DNA from: Lachnospiraceae bacterium
GTDB lineage: Bacteria > Bacillota > Clostridia > Lachnospirales > Lachnospiraceae
NCBI GenBank assembly: GCA_009774145.1
Contig: VSND01000031.1
Location: forward strand, 6,983-45,502
DNA: 38,520 bases
Direction: 5' to 3'
The notes under the pieces are model-generated. The model made no database searches. It saw nothing but the letters and a program-made list of their open reading frames with translations, and had not been told where the DNA came from. This document shows, piece by piece, positions 1-7,956 of this stretch. The first letter of the stretch is position 1; each line of letters starts with the position of its first letter. A program made the translations under genes and the position numbers.

Positions 1-1154
1 TATTCCAGACCGGATACTTTGCCGCCGCCAAGAGGCGCCCAGTTTTTACCCATGTCTCCCACGCTGCCTGTTTTGGCCGTTGCATAATATGTAATGTCCA
101 TATCCTCCGGCATCAGTTCCGGAGTCGTCCCAGCAACCGCTGCCTGGAAGATATCCGTTTTCAGCTGCCCGTAGTCCACGGTTCCTTCTTCCGTCCACGG
201 AAGGTTCACCGAAACTCCTTCCCTCAGCAGGATGTCGGAATCCAGTACGGCTTTTTTGCTCAACGTGACTTCCTCGTCCGTGCCTGCAAGGCGAACCTGA
301 TATTCTCCATCCTGGTTATCGGCAAGCGCCGGATGCGTATACTGGGTCTTGATCAGCTTTCCGGTCTCCGTCGTGAACCCTTCGATCGAACCCCAGCTTC
401 TGTTGCCCCAAGTCCCGATCTTCGTCCTGCCCTCGCAGTAATACTGCCAGTCCAGCGCCAGCAGTTCTTCCTCTGTGAAGTCCTCCGGACTGTCAAGCAG
501 AGCCTCTGCCAGAAGAAGTTTTACCATCGATGCATCGCTGCCTGCCGGAATCACTGCCTCGCCGTTATGCAGAACAGGTGTTTCTTCTGCCTCTTTTGGT
601 TCTGACTCTTCCGACTCTGCCGGTTCCGGCACTTCGGTCCCGTCTAAAACCGCTTCACTGTCTATCGGGTCCTCAGCCGCTTCTTCCGGCTCTGTATCGT
701 CCGGTTCTGCCGCTTCTTCGGCATCCGTCTGTCCGTTCTGATCTGCGGCCGGCTCTTCCGGCTCTGCATCCTCCGGGTCTGCCGCTTCTTCGGCATCCGT
801 CTGTCCGTTCTGATCTGCGGCCGGCTCTTCCGACTCTGCATCCTCCGGAACTGCTGTCTCTTCTGTGTCCGTCTGGTCCTCAACCGTTTCTTCAGACTCT
901 GAGGCATCCAGGTCCGCCGCTTCGGCATCCGTCTGCCCGGCCAGGTCCGTAACCGGCTCCTCAGATTCCGTATCCACCGGTTCCATCTGATCCGCAGACG
1001 GCATCTCCATCAGATCGGCAGACATCTCATCGTCCTGCAGATCCGCCTGCTCCGCCACCGGCTCCTCAGCCGATGCGGATACCGCTAAAGGCTGTACCAG
1101 CATGGCTGCTGTCAGCAGCAGACAGAGAAGCTTCTTGTTTTTGCTGTTTCTCAA
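1..1154 (-). CDS. Secreted acidic repeat-containing surface protein (partial, 3' end outside window)
   Basis: The frame stays open from about 1154 to the left edge, giving about 384 residues of an incomplete protein. I chose the TTG at 1154 because GGAGG lies 8 nt upstream; the in-frame GTG at 1169 overlaps that Shine-Dalgarno. The product starts MRNSKNKKLLCLLLTAAMLV and continues through a hydrophobic core to an AxA-like cleavage region, a typical Sec signal peptide. Residues about 30-200 are almost entirely Glu, Asp, Pro, Ala, Ser and Thr, with a 24-residue repeat built around EEPAADQNGQTDAEEAA (copies 72 nt apart, around 709-860). After about residue 205 the sequence becomes globular, with segments such as WGNRSWGSIEGF and ITYYATAKTGSVGDMG that look like beta-rich extracellular modules. 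This is probably a cell-surface or secreted adhesin-type protein; no anchor is visible because the C-terminus is missing. The specific function is unknown. Confidence 0.8.
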   Translation of the reverse strand, partial: MRNSKNKKLLCLLLTAAMLVQPLAVSASAEEPVAEQADLQDDEMSADLMEMPSADQMEPVDTESEEPVTDLAGQTDAEAADLDASESEETVEDQTDTEETAVPEDAESEEPAADQNGQTDAEEAADPEDAEPEEPAADQNGQTDAEEAAEPDDTEPEEAAEDPIDSEAVLDGTEVPEPAESEESEPKEAEETPVLHNGEAVIPAGSDASMVKLLLAEALLDSPEDFTEEELLALDWQYYCEGRTKIGTWGNRSWGSIEGFTTETGKLIKTQYTHPALADNQDGEYQVRLAGTDEEVTLSKKAVLDSDILLREGVSVNLPWTEEGTVDYGQLKTDIFQAAVAGTTPELMPEDMDITYYATAKTGSVGDMGKNWAPLGGGKVSGLE

Positions 1155-1267
1155 TTCTTCTTCCTCCACTTCTTTCAATCTATGAATCACTGCCCGGAAG
1201 TAAAGGCAACCCCCATTCACACAGATTTCTTTTCCCTTACAGAGCATTTTCCGACCAGTATAATTTT

Positions 1268-1273
1268 ATTATA
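1268..1273 (-). promoter_or_regulatory. Candidate extended -10 for the surface protein gene
   Basis: On the minus strand TGCTATAAT forms an extended -10 about 115 nt upstream of the TTG start at 1154. No good -35 is present at normal spacing, so the call rests on the -10 alone. Confidence 0.35.
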
Positions 1274-1685
1274 GCAAAAACATAATCCCGCAAGCGGCCT
1301 CATACTTTGAGAAATGCCATATTTTTCCTGACTTTCATAAAGTAATCTTTCAAGCATTTGAATTTTTCCCGGATTTTACCGGAAGCGCTCCTTTCTATAC
1401 TAAACGGCACGAAATTCCTGCCCTCACAGCGTCTTGTCCTATGTGCCGTTTATCATATTTTCCGGCAATAGTCCTGAAGCAGAACCCGGATCAGGTATTC
1501 AGAACGCTGGTCACGGTCGGGAATTCCGGCAGCCATTATATCTTCCTTGTTCCTGTGAAGAAAGAGCCGAATCCGAAGAAGGCTGCAAAAGCAGTCTGTG
1601 AAAAAATATCCGTATGCTTCCGTCAAAAGAACTGCTGCCCTGTGAACAGCAACCAGAAACCTGATTTTTTATGTATTTGAAAAAA

Positions 1686-1714
1686 TTGACTTCTACTCCC
1701 TCATGTGATAATCT
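1686..1714 (+). promoter_or_regulatory. metG sigma-A-type promoter
   Basis: TTGACT (1686-1691), a 17-nt spacer and TAATCT (1709-1714), the latter preceded by TG at the extended -10 position. It lies 50 nt upstream of the metG start codon. Confidence 0.6.
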
Positions 1715-1763
1715 GATAAAAGCTGGTATTTACGCATAAAATAAGGAAAAACGAGGTAAACAG

Positions 1764-3716
1764 ATGGACAGAAAAAAATATTACATGACCACTGCCATCG
1801 CTTATACATCCGGAAAACCCCACATCGGCAATACCTATGAGATCGTACTGGCGGACAGCATTGCCCGCTACAAAAGATTTCAGGGATATGATGTGTTTTT
1901 CCAGACCGGAACGGATGAGCATGGACAGAAGATTGAACTGAAAGCGGCGGAAACCGGCGTTACCCCGCAGGAATTTGTAGATGACGTGGCAGGGCAGATC
2001 CGTAAGATCTGGGACCTGATGGACACGTCCTATGACAAATTCATCCGGACCACGGACAAGGACCATGAGGCCCAGGTACAGAAGATGTTCAAATACATGT
2101 ACGACAAGGGCGACATTTACAAGGGATATTACGAGGGAATGTACTGTACGCCCTGCGAATCCTTCTTTACCGAATCCCAGCTGGTGGACGGTAAATGTCC
2201 GGACTGCGGCCGGGAAGTACAGCCTGCGAAGGAAGAGGCGTATTTCTTCAGAATGAGTAAATACGCAGACCGGCTCATCGAGCATATTAACAGCCATCCG
2301 GAATTTATTCAGCCCGTTTCCCGCAAAAATGAGATGATGAACAATTTCCTGCTGCCGGGCCTGCAGGATCTGTGCGTCTCCAGAACCTCCTTCAAATGGG
2401 GGATCCCGGTGGATTTCGACCCGAAACACGTAGTATACGTATGGCTGGACGCACTGACCAACTACATCACCGGCATTGGTTATGACTGCGGCGGCGACAG
2501 CAGCGACCGGTTCAAAAAGAACTGGCCGGCAGACCTGCATCTGATCGGCAAGGATATCATCCGTTTCCATACGATCTACTGGCCCATCTTCCTCATGTCC
2601 CTGGACCTGCCCCTTCCAAAGCAGATCTTCGGACATCCCTGGCTTCTGCAGGGCGACGGCAAGATGAGCAAGTCCAGAGGAAATGTACTCTATGCGGACG
2701 AGCTGGTGGATTTCTTCGGCGTGGATGCGGTCCGGTATTTCGTACTTCATGAGATGCCCTTTGAAAATGACGGCGTCATCACCTGGGAATTGATGGTGGA
2801 GCGCTTAAACTCCGAGCTTGCCAATACGCTGGGCAATCTGGTGAACCGGACCATCTCCATGTCCAACCAGTATTTCGGCGGCATCGTCACGAACGCAGGC
2901 GTCACCGGGGAGGTGGACGAGGATCTGAAGAAAACGGTACTGGATACACTGCCGAAAGTCTCGGAGAAGATGGACCAGCTCCGTGTGGCGGATGCCATCA
3001 CCGAGATCTTCAACCTGTTCAAGCGCTGCAATAAATACATCGACGAGACCATGCCTTGGGCGCTGGCGAAGGACGAGGCAAAAAAAGACCGTCTGGCGAC
3101 CGTCCTTTACAATCTGGTAGAGAGCATCAGCTACGGTGCTGCCCTGCTGGAGCCGTTCATGCCTTCTACCTCGAAGGAGATTCTAAAGCAGTTGAATGCA
3201 AAGAGCCGCACCATGGACGAGATGGGCGTCTTCGGACTCTATACATCCGGCACAAAGGTGACTGACAAGCCGCAGATCCTTTTCGCCCGTCTGGGCATCA
3301 AAGAAGTGCTGGAAAAGGTGGAAGAAAAAAAGGCCGCCGCAGAAGCTGCGGAAAAAGACAAGGACCCGGTCATCGATATCGAGCCAAAAGAAAATATCTC
3401 TTTTGACGATTTTAGCAAACTGCAGTTCCAGGTAGGAGAAATCCTCTCCTGCGAGGCAGTTCCGAAAGCAGACAAGCTGCTCTGCTCTCAGGTGAGGATC
3501 GGAAGCCAGGTGCGCCAGATCGTCTCCGGCATCCGCAGTTCCTATACCCCGGAAGAGATGGTGGGAAAGAAAGTCATGGTTCTTGTGAACCTGGAACCCC
3601 GGAAGATCCGCAGCCTGGTATCCGAAGGGATGCTGCTCTGCGCCGAGGACGCGGACGGAAACCTGTCGCTGATGGCTCCGGAAAAGCCCATGCCGGCAGG
3701 AGCGGAGATCTGTTAA
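1764..3716 (+). CDS. metG: Methionine–tRNA ligase with C-terminal tRNA-binding domain
   Basis: This cytoplasmic class I aminoacyl-tRNA synthetase charges tRNA-Met using ATP. The HIGH-type signature appears as HIGN at residues 20-23 and the KMSKS loop at residues 300-304. A zinc knuckle has paired cysteines C128/C131 and C145/C148, the bacterial two-CxxC arrangement. The anticodon-binding helical domain follows, then a charged Lys/Glu/Ala linker around residues 515-540. The last 110 residues (FDDFSKLQFQVGEI onward) form an OB-fold tRNA-binding domain of the EMAP-II/Arc1p type. The 650-residue length fits the full two-domain Firmicutes form. The ATG is preceded by GAGGT. It is transcribed alone from its own promoter and ends at a clear terminator. 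Confidence 0.98.
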   Translation: MDRKKYYMTTAIAYTSGKPHIGNTYEIVLADSIARYKRFQGYDVFFQTGTDEHGQKIELKAAETGVTPQEFVDDVAGQIRKIWDLMDTSYDKFIRTTDKDHEAQVQKMFKYMYDKGDIYKGYYEGMYCTPCESFFTESQLVDGKCPDCGREVQPAKEEAYFFRMSKYADRLIEHINSHPEFIQPVSRKNEMMNNFLLPGLQDLCVSRTSFKWGIPVDFDPKHVVYVWLDALTNYITGIGYDCGGDSSDRFKKNWPADLHLIGKDIIRFHTIYWPIFLMSLDLPLPKQIFGHPWLLQGDGKMSKSRGNVLYADELVDFFGVDAVRYFVLHEMPFENDGVITWELMVERLNSELANTLGNLVNRTISMSNQYFGGIVTNAGVTGEVDEDLKKTVLDTLPKVSEKMDQLRVADAITEIFNLFKRCNKYIDETMPWALAKDEAKKDRLATVLYNLVESISYGAALLEPFMPSTSKEILKQLNAKSRTMDEMGVFGLYTSGTKVTDKPQILFARLGIKEVLEKVEEKKAAAEAAEKDKDPVIDIEPKENISFDDFSKLQFQVGEILSCEAVPKADKLLCSQVRIGSQVRQIVSGIRSSYTPEEMVGKKVMVLVNLEPRKIRSLVSEGMLLCAEDADGNLSLMAPEKPMPAGAEIC

Positions 3717-3741
3717 ATAAATAACAATTTTATATTTTCAT

Positions 3742-3762
3742 AAGGGAGCTGGGCGCTCCCTT
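3742..3762 (+). terminator. metG intrinsic terminator
   Basis: Perfect 8-bp stem AAGGGAGC / GCTCCCTT with a 5-nt loop, followed by ATTTT. It starts 25 nt after the metG stop codon. Confidence 0.8.
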
Positions 3763-3905
3763 ATTTTCATGCAAAAGGGACCGCTTCTCACGGCGGTTGT
3801 CTCTGTCCGCAGAAAACAGGCGCCATCCGGTTCTGCATACAGTCATATCCTGCATGGTTTCCACATATATTTTTCTGACCATATGCTGTCAGGACGGTAT
3901 ATAAG

Positions 3906-5801
3906 ATGTATCGATTATTCCGGGTAAAAGGTGTACTGGCTGCGGCGTGCACCTTCTTTTTATCCTTTTCCTTCTCCTTCTCAGGATCTTCCTTCGACCG
4001 TTTTGCGATGGAACTGTTCCGGCATGAGATCGCAGGAGACACACTGAACCTGCACTATACTTTGGCGGATCCGGACACTTACCGGCTCAAAGAAGGAGCG
4101 CCTTCTTTTGGAAGCTTCGATTCGGCTGCCCGGGAAGAAGAACTGGCCTATCTGGAAAAATGCCGGAAAAAGCTGGAAAACTATCAGAAGAAAAAACTGA
4201 GCGAAGACCGTCAGCTGACCGCAGAGATCATGGACTGGTGGCTGACCGGACAGCTTCTGGCAGAGGAGTATTATTATTATCAGGAGCCGCTGGGACCGAC
4301 CCTTGGCATTCAGGCACAGCTCCCGGTCCTGCTGGCAGAATTTCCGTTCCGGGAACAGGCGGACATCGATACTTATCTGGAACTGCTGTCCGCACTTCCG
4401 GACTATTTCAGAGAGATCGCCGCTTTTGAAAAAGAGAAGTCCGGACAGGGGCTGTTCATGACGGATGAGATTCTGGATAAAGTTCTTACCCAGTGCCGGG
4501 CATTTTTTCCTGTGAACGAATCTCATTTTCTCGTTACTACCTTTCAGGAACGGCTGGAAAGCTGCACCTTCCTTTCCTCTGACCAGAAGATCTCCTATGA
4601 AGCAGAAAACCTCCGGAACCTGAACCGATACATACAGCCTGCCTATGAAGAACTCTGCCTGTCTCTGGAAAAACTCCGGGGAACCGGAACCAATGCCTGC
4701 GGGCTGTACCATACGCCGGACGGCATCGGCTATTATGAGTATCTTCTGAAGTATTCCGTCGGCACTGATCTTGGCATCGCCGGGATCCACCGCCTTCTGG
4801 ATTCCCGGATGGAGGATGATTACGAAACGATCCTGTACTCCATCCATGAAGGCATCCGTCTTCTGGAGATGGATGACGCCGCACCCGCTTCCGAAACCCC
4901 GGAGGAGATTCTGACGCGGCTCCAGACACAGATACAGGAAGATTTTCCTCTGGCGCAGGACATATCCTGGCAGATCAAGGAAGTCCCGGAATCCCTGGGC
5001 GCTTACCTGAGCCCCGCTTTCTATATGACGCCTGCCATTGATGCGCCGGAAGAAAATGTGATCTATATCAATCCTTCTTATGAGCCGGACCGGACCAGTC
5101 TGATCACTACACTGGCACACGAAGGATATCCCGGGCATCTGTATCAGAACTCTTTTGAAAATACAGAAGGCTATGCTCCGGTGCGGAATCTGTTCTATGT
5201 AGGCGGATATACGGAAGGATGGGGCATGTACAGCGAATTCTATGCCTACGACCTCCTCGGGCTGACCGAACAGGAAGCCGACTTTCTGCGCGCCATGTCC
5301 TCTCTGAATTTTGCCGTCTGCGCCAGTCTGGATCTGGCCATCCACGGAGAAGGGTGGTCGGAAGACGAGTGCCGGACGTACCTTGCCTCCTTTGGAATCA
5401 CCGATGAGACACAGATCCATGAACTGTACCTGAATATTCTGGAAGAGCCGTCCAATTATCTGAAATACTATCTTGGTTATCTGGAAATCTGCAGACTGAA
5501 AGAGAGCGCCATGGCACTCTCTCCTGAACTGACCGACTATGATTTTCATACATGGTTTCTGGAAACGGGGCCTGCCCCCTTCTCCATCCTGCGGGAATCC
5601 TTAGATTCCCAGTTCCTTAAAGTATCTTCTCAGCTTCTCCAGAGCCCGGGTCAGGATATCCATCTCCTCGCCCTCGAATCCGTCCATGACCGCCCTCACC
5701 ATCTGCCTGTGGAAAGCCGCATGCTTTTCATAGGCAGCAATGCCCTTCTCCGTCAGGGACAGGAGAACGACCCGCTTGTCCTCGGGACTGCGCACGCGTG
5801 A
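3906..5801 (+). CDS. Secreted DUF885-family putative zinc metallopeptidase, C-terminus running on antisense
   Basis: The N-terminus (basic MYRLFRVKG, then a hydrophobic stretch rich in Phe and Ser) is a signal peptide, so the product acts outside the membrane. The core matches the DUF885 family (PF05960): HEGYPGH at residues 405-411 is its zinc-binding-like signature, and GGYTEGWGMYSE near residues 432-443 is a second conserved block with a likely ligand Glu. The family's usual C-terminal motif GPAPFSIL ends near residue 561. The open frame then continues about 70 residues, reading antisense through the last 200 nt of the MarR gene. That tail has no family resemblance and suggests the normal stop codon was lost. 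The Shine-Dalgarno is weak (AGGACGG). A peptidase role follows from family knowledge; the substrate is unknown. Confidence 0.85.
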   Translation: MYRLFRVKGVLAAACTFFLSFSFSFSGSSFDRFAMELFRHEIAGDTLNLHYTLADPDTYRLKEGAPSFGSFDSAAREEELAYLEKCRKKLENYQKKKLSEDRQLTAEIMDWWLTGQLLAEEYYYYQEPLGPTLGIQAQLPVLLAEFPFREQADIDTYLELLSALPDYFREIAAFEKEKSGQGLFMTDEILDKVLTQCRAFFPVNESHFLVTTFQERLESCTFLSSDQKISYEAENLRNLNRYIQPAYEELCLSLEKLRGTGTNACGLYHTPDGIGYYEYLLKYSVGTDLGIAGIHRLLDSRMEDDYETILYSIHEGIRLLEMDDAAPASETPEEILTRLQTQIQEDFPLAQDISWQIKEVPESLGAYLSPAFYMTPAIDAPEENVIYINPSYEPDRTSLITTLAHEGYPGHLYQNSFENTEGYAPVRNLFYVGGYTEGWGMYSEFYAYDLLGLTEQEADFLRAMSSLNFAVCASLDLAIHGEGWSEDECRTYLASFGITDETQIHELYLNILEEPSNYLKYYLGYLEICRLKESAMALSPELTDYDFHTWFLETGPAPFSILRESLDSQFLKVSSQLLQSPGQDIHLLALESVHDRPHHLPVESRMLFIGSNALLRQGQENDPLVLGTAHA

Positions 5802-6041
5802 CACATAGCCTTTTTTTACCAGATTGTTGATCGCTGTGGTCAGCGTTCCGACGGTCACAGACACGGCCTTCGCCACCGTGGACATGTTCCTTGGTTCCCG
5901 GATGCCGACGGCATCAATGATATGCATGTCGTTGATGGAGATCTCCTTAAAGCTGCCTGTAATCAGCGCCCGGTTCTCCATATCCAGCACTTCATTGAAC
6001 AGCATCACCAGCAGATCATTCAGAAGTTTTTCCTTCTCCAT
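5601..6041 (-). CDS. MarR-family transcriptional regulator
   Basis: A 146-residue winged helix-turn-helix protein. The recognition region is around SVTVGTLTTAINNLVKKGYV, followed by the wing RVRSPEDKRVVLLSLTEKG, which is characteristic of MarR proteins. N- and C-terminal helices (ending LRRYFKELGI) would form the dimer interface. The layout resembles FabT-type regulators of fatty acid synthesis, but no fab genes are in the window, so the target is unknown. The ATG has a strong GGAGGTGATG Shine-Dalgarno and a clear promoter upstream. Its 3' end is overlapped by about 200 nt of the convergent peptidase frame, so transcription of each gene could produce antisense RNA to the other. Confidence 0.92.
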   Translation of the reverse strand: MEKEKLLNDLLVMLFNEVLDMENRALITGSFKEISINDMHIIDAVGIREPRNMSTVAKAVSVTVGTLTTAINNLVKKGYVSRVRSPEDKRVVLLSLTEKGIAAYEKHAAFHRQMVRAVMDGFEGEEMDILTRALEKLRRYFKELGI

Positions 6042-6078
6042 GCATCATCACCTCCACACAGATTTTCACCTGCGTTTC

Positions 6079-6107
6079 AGTATATCATATTTCGGATGTT
6101 GGTGCAA
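6079..6107 (-). promoter_or_regulatory. Promoter of the MarR regulator gene
   Basis: Minus-strand TTGCAC (6102-6107), a 17-nt spacer and TATACT (6079-6084), 38 nt upstream of the start codon. An autoregulatory operator may overlap it, but no clean palindrome is obvious. Confidence 0.65.
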
Positions 6108-6457
6108 CGACCGATACGAATCCGGATTCCGGAAGATCCCGTTCTCTTTTTTGCTCATACAGCCTCCCAAACCTGCAGAAACCATATAAGAAATTGCTTT
6201 ATCCTTTATTTTATTATAAGTTTTTTCACAGCTTTGGACAACTGTTTTCAGCATACAGTAGATATTTTTTGTACTGAACGTTTATGGATTCCCTGCCCGA
6301 TCCTAGGCAGACCTTCAGACTCTGCGGAACAGACTGTCCGCCGACATGTATTTTTCTTTTGTGCGCAACTTCTTATATGATGCTGCCCGCTGATATAAAT
6401 AATATATCATGTTCCGGCTGAAATTTCCAGAACCTTTTTAGTCAAAAAGAAGTCTAA

Positions 6458-6481
6458 TTCCCCGCAGCAAGCTGCGGGGAA
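6458..6481. terminator. GC-rich hairpin downstream of the lipoprotein gene
   Basis: Perfect 11-bp inverted repeat TTCCCCGCAGC / GCTGCGGGGAA. It lies about 95 nt past the lipoprotein stop codon. A T-rich run appears on the minus strand a few bases beyond the stem, so it is probably a leftward terminator. Confidence 0.55.
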
Positions 6482-6577
6482 GTTTATTCCGGATATACGG
6501 CGTCATCTGTTCCGGGAAAAATATAGCCGTAACCGGATGGGGATAATTTACACTACCGCATTGTGGAACGATATCGC

Positions 6578-7363
6578 TTACTCCAGCGCCAGCGCATAAT
6601 CATCATATTCTCCGAGCCGCCCAATCAGAAGCGAAAGCTCCTCTCCATCCAGACCCTCCGTGTCGGCATACAAAAGCGACAGCCCTTCTTTTTCTGCGTC
6701 ATAAACCGTCCTCAGCGGGCACTTCGTATGTCCCGCCCTGTCCAATAACAGAAACGAATCCTCCTTTTGAGAAGTGCTGATCCCCGAAAGTTCCACCACG
6801 TACGCATCCGGGTAAATATCCACAGACTCGATCCTGCCCGACTCCCGCAGAAGGAGTTCCTGATCCTGCGGAATCCGTCTGAAATCCGCCTGCGGAAGCT
6901 CCACTTTACAGGTCAGCCCTTCCAGCATGACTTCGCAGGAGGCAGCTGGTTCCCGGTTCCAGAACTGTACCGTCACGGCATCTGCCAGACCCGTATCCCT
7001 GTCATACCAGTAGATTTGATCTACAGAGTCACCCGCCGGCTCTGCCTCTGTCCCGTCTGCATTCTCAAATTTCCAACCATAAAGACCTGTTTCCTCCGGC
7101 AAGAGAAACTCATCCGAATCTTTCTGAGTCCCCTGAAAAAAAAGCCGACCTCCTGTATTTACCTCCCGCTTATGAAACGTCAACTCATAGAAATTCGCAT
7201 AATTCTCCATATGCACCAGCTCGATATATGCCGCCTCTTCCGCCAATCCTGCGTTTTCCGCAGATTCCGGCATATTTTCCGCCCTGTCTTCTGATAAGTT
7301 CCCAGCTGAACAGCCCACAACAAACACACTCAGCAAACATAATAAAACAACCAGTTTCTTCAA
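6578..7363 (-). CDS. Predicted lipoprotein of unknown function
   Basis: The product begins MKKLVVLLCLLSVFVVGC, a lipoprotein signal peptide with lipobox VVGC, so it should be anchored to the outer face of the membrane by the lipidated Cys. I chose the TTG at 7363 because AGGGGG sits about 8 nt upstream; the in-frame GTG at 7372 would abut that site. The mature part (about 240 residues) starts with an acidic Glu/Ala/Asn-rich linker and continues as a soluble, Glu/Asp-rich domain with no family I recognise. It is the leftmost of four minus-strand genes with the small secreted protein, BlaR1-like and BlaI-like genes. It may belong to the same envelope response, but it has its own weak promoter candidate. 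Confidence 0.85.
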   Translation of the reverse strand: MKKLVVLLCLLSVFVVGCSAGNLSEDRAENMPESAENAGLAEEAAYIELVHMENYANFYELTFHKREVNTGGRLFFQGTQKDSDEFLLPEETGLYGWKFENADGTEAEPAGDSVDQIYWYDRDTGLADAVTVQFWNREPAASCEVMLEGLTCKVELPQADFRRIPQDQELLLRESGRIESVDIYPDAYVVELSGISTSQKEDSFLLLDRAGHTKCPLRTVYDAEKEGLSLLYADTEGLDGEELSLLIGRLGEYDDYALALE

Positions 7364-7434
7364 TGATAACACCCCCTGTTAAACAACGCATTCCGGAATC
7401 ACACAATTCCCTGTTATTATGAACGAAATGACTG

Positions 7435-7462
7435 CTTTTACACCCAGAAAAATATCTGTCAA
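7435..7462 (-). promoter_or_regulatory. Candidate promoter of the lipoprotein gene
   Basis: Minus-strand TTGACA (7457-7462), a 16-nt spacer and TAAAAG (7435-7440). The -35 is perfect and the -10 poor; it begins directly after the stop codon of the neighbouring small secreted protein gene. Confidence 0.35.
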
Positions 7463-7825
7463 TTAAATAGTTCCTGTGACTGTACCGAAATAATACACTT
7501 TTGTTATATTTTTGTTATAATCATAATTAACCTGTCGTTTATACAGAGTGCCACTCATTGTCGTCTTATAATCAGCATCATACCCACTATAATAACGTGT
7601 GTTCGGCACAGTTTCCAGTGTACCTTCATAAGTAATCCATATACCAATCTCTCTGCTGACAACTATATGAGGAGAAATTCCTCCATCTTCCTCATTCTCC
7701 ATGTATACAGCACGCTCTTCAGAATTGCCCAACTCGCATGCATATGCGTAATTACCGACTGCCATAAAAAGCAACATCATACTGAAAGCACTGAGCATAA
7801 TTGATTTCATTTTGTTCCTCATCAT
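7463..7825 (-). CDS. Small secreted protein of unknown function
   Basis: A 120-residue product starting MMRNKMKSIMLSAFSMMLLF, ending its signal peptide near YAYACE. The mature part is about 90 residues, Tyr- and Thr-rich, and looks beta-stranded (ending KVYYFGTVTGTI). I do not recognise a family. Two adjacent ATG codons (7825, 7822) follow AAAGGGG; the second has the better spacing. The gene is visibly more AT-rich than its neighbours and has a perfect-consensus promoter of its own. It lies directly downstream of the BlaR1-like gene, whose extracellular tail ends in a similar short beta pattern (TVYMEGTATVM). That resemblance is slight, and a functional link is inference. Confidence 0.75.
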   Translation of the reverse strand: MMRNKMKSIMLSAFSMMLLFMAVGNYAYACELGNSEERAVYMENEEDGGISPHIVVSREIGIWITYEGTLETVPNTRYYSGYDADYKTTMSGTLYKRQVNYDYNKNITKVYYFGTVTGTI

Positions 7826-7894
7826 TTTCCCCTTTTCTCTGTTAAATTTTATCTTTTCTGACTTTATGAGATTCCGGATTCCCTTACATATTTC

Positions 7895-7923
7895 ATTATA
7901 CCATTTTAATATAATTATGTCAA
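7895..7923 (-). promoter_or_regulatory. Consensus sigma-A promoter of the small secreted protein gene
   Basis: Minus-strand TTGACA (7918-7923), a 17-nt spacer and TATAAT (7895-7900): both hexamers are perfect and the spacing optimal. It implies strong expression unless repressed, and independence from the upstream BlaR1-like gene. Confidence 0.82.
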
Positions 7924-7956
7924 TATAAAATACTCATTAAGCAGAATAAAAAGTTT

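Larger units (their letters stand above)
1155..1763. other. Intergenic region between the surface protein gene and metG
   Basis: No convincing gene. It holds the leftward promoter candidate near 1268, a 10-bp inverted repeat (TAAACGGCAC at 1401-1410, GTGCCGTTTA at 1443-1452) and the metG promoter at 1686-1714. A 79-codon open frame at 1441-1680 has no ribosome binding site and no recognisable family. No T-box motif was seen ahead of metG. Confidence 0.6.
6042..6577. other. Intergenic region left of the lipoprotein gene
   Basis: Contains the MarR promoter (6079-6107) and the GC-rich hairpin at 6458-6481. No gene with a ribosome binding site or recognisable product was found. A 62-codon open frame at 6066-6254 on the minus strand overlaps the MarR promoter and is most likely spurious. 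Confidence 0.6.

Noticed and set aside
662..952. Arg- or Pro-rich open frames over the surface protein repeats
   Set aside because: They are other-frame readings of the low-complexity acidic repeat; the true frame has the signal peptide and Shine-Dalgarno.
1441..1680. 79-codon open frame upstream of metG
   Set aside because: No Shine-Dalgarno, no promoter, no recognisable family, and it starts inside an inverted repeat. Most likely non-coding.
1300..1763. T-box or other riboswitch ahead of metG
   Set aside because: The conserved T-box motif (AGGGTGGNACCGCG-like) and a terminator/antiterminator pair are absent.
3981..5549. 522-codon minus-strand open frame opposite the DUF885 gene
   Set aside because: The plus-strand frame has clear family motifs. 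The opposite frame has no domain and is an effect of codon bias.
6066..6254. 62-codon minus-strand frame upstream of the MarR gene
   Set aside because: It overlaps the MarR promoter and has no Shine-Dalgarno.
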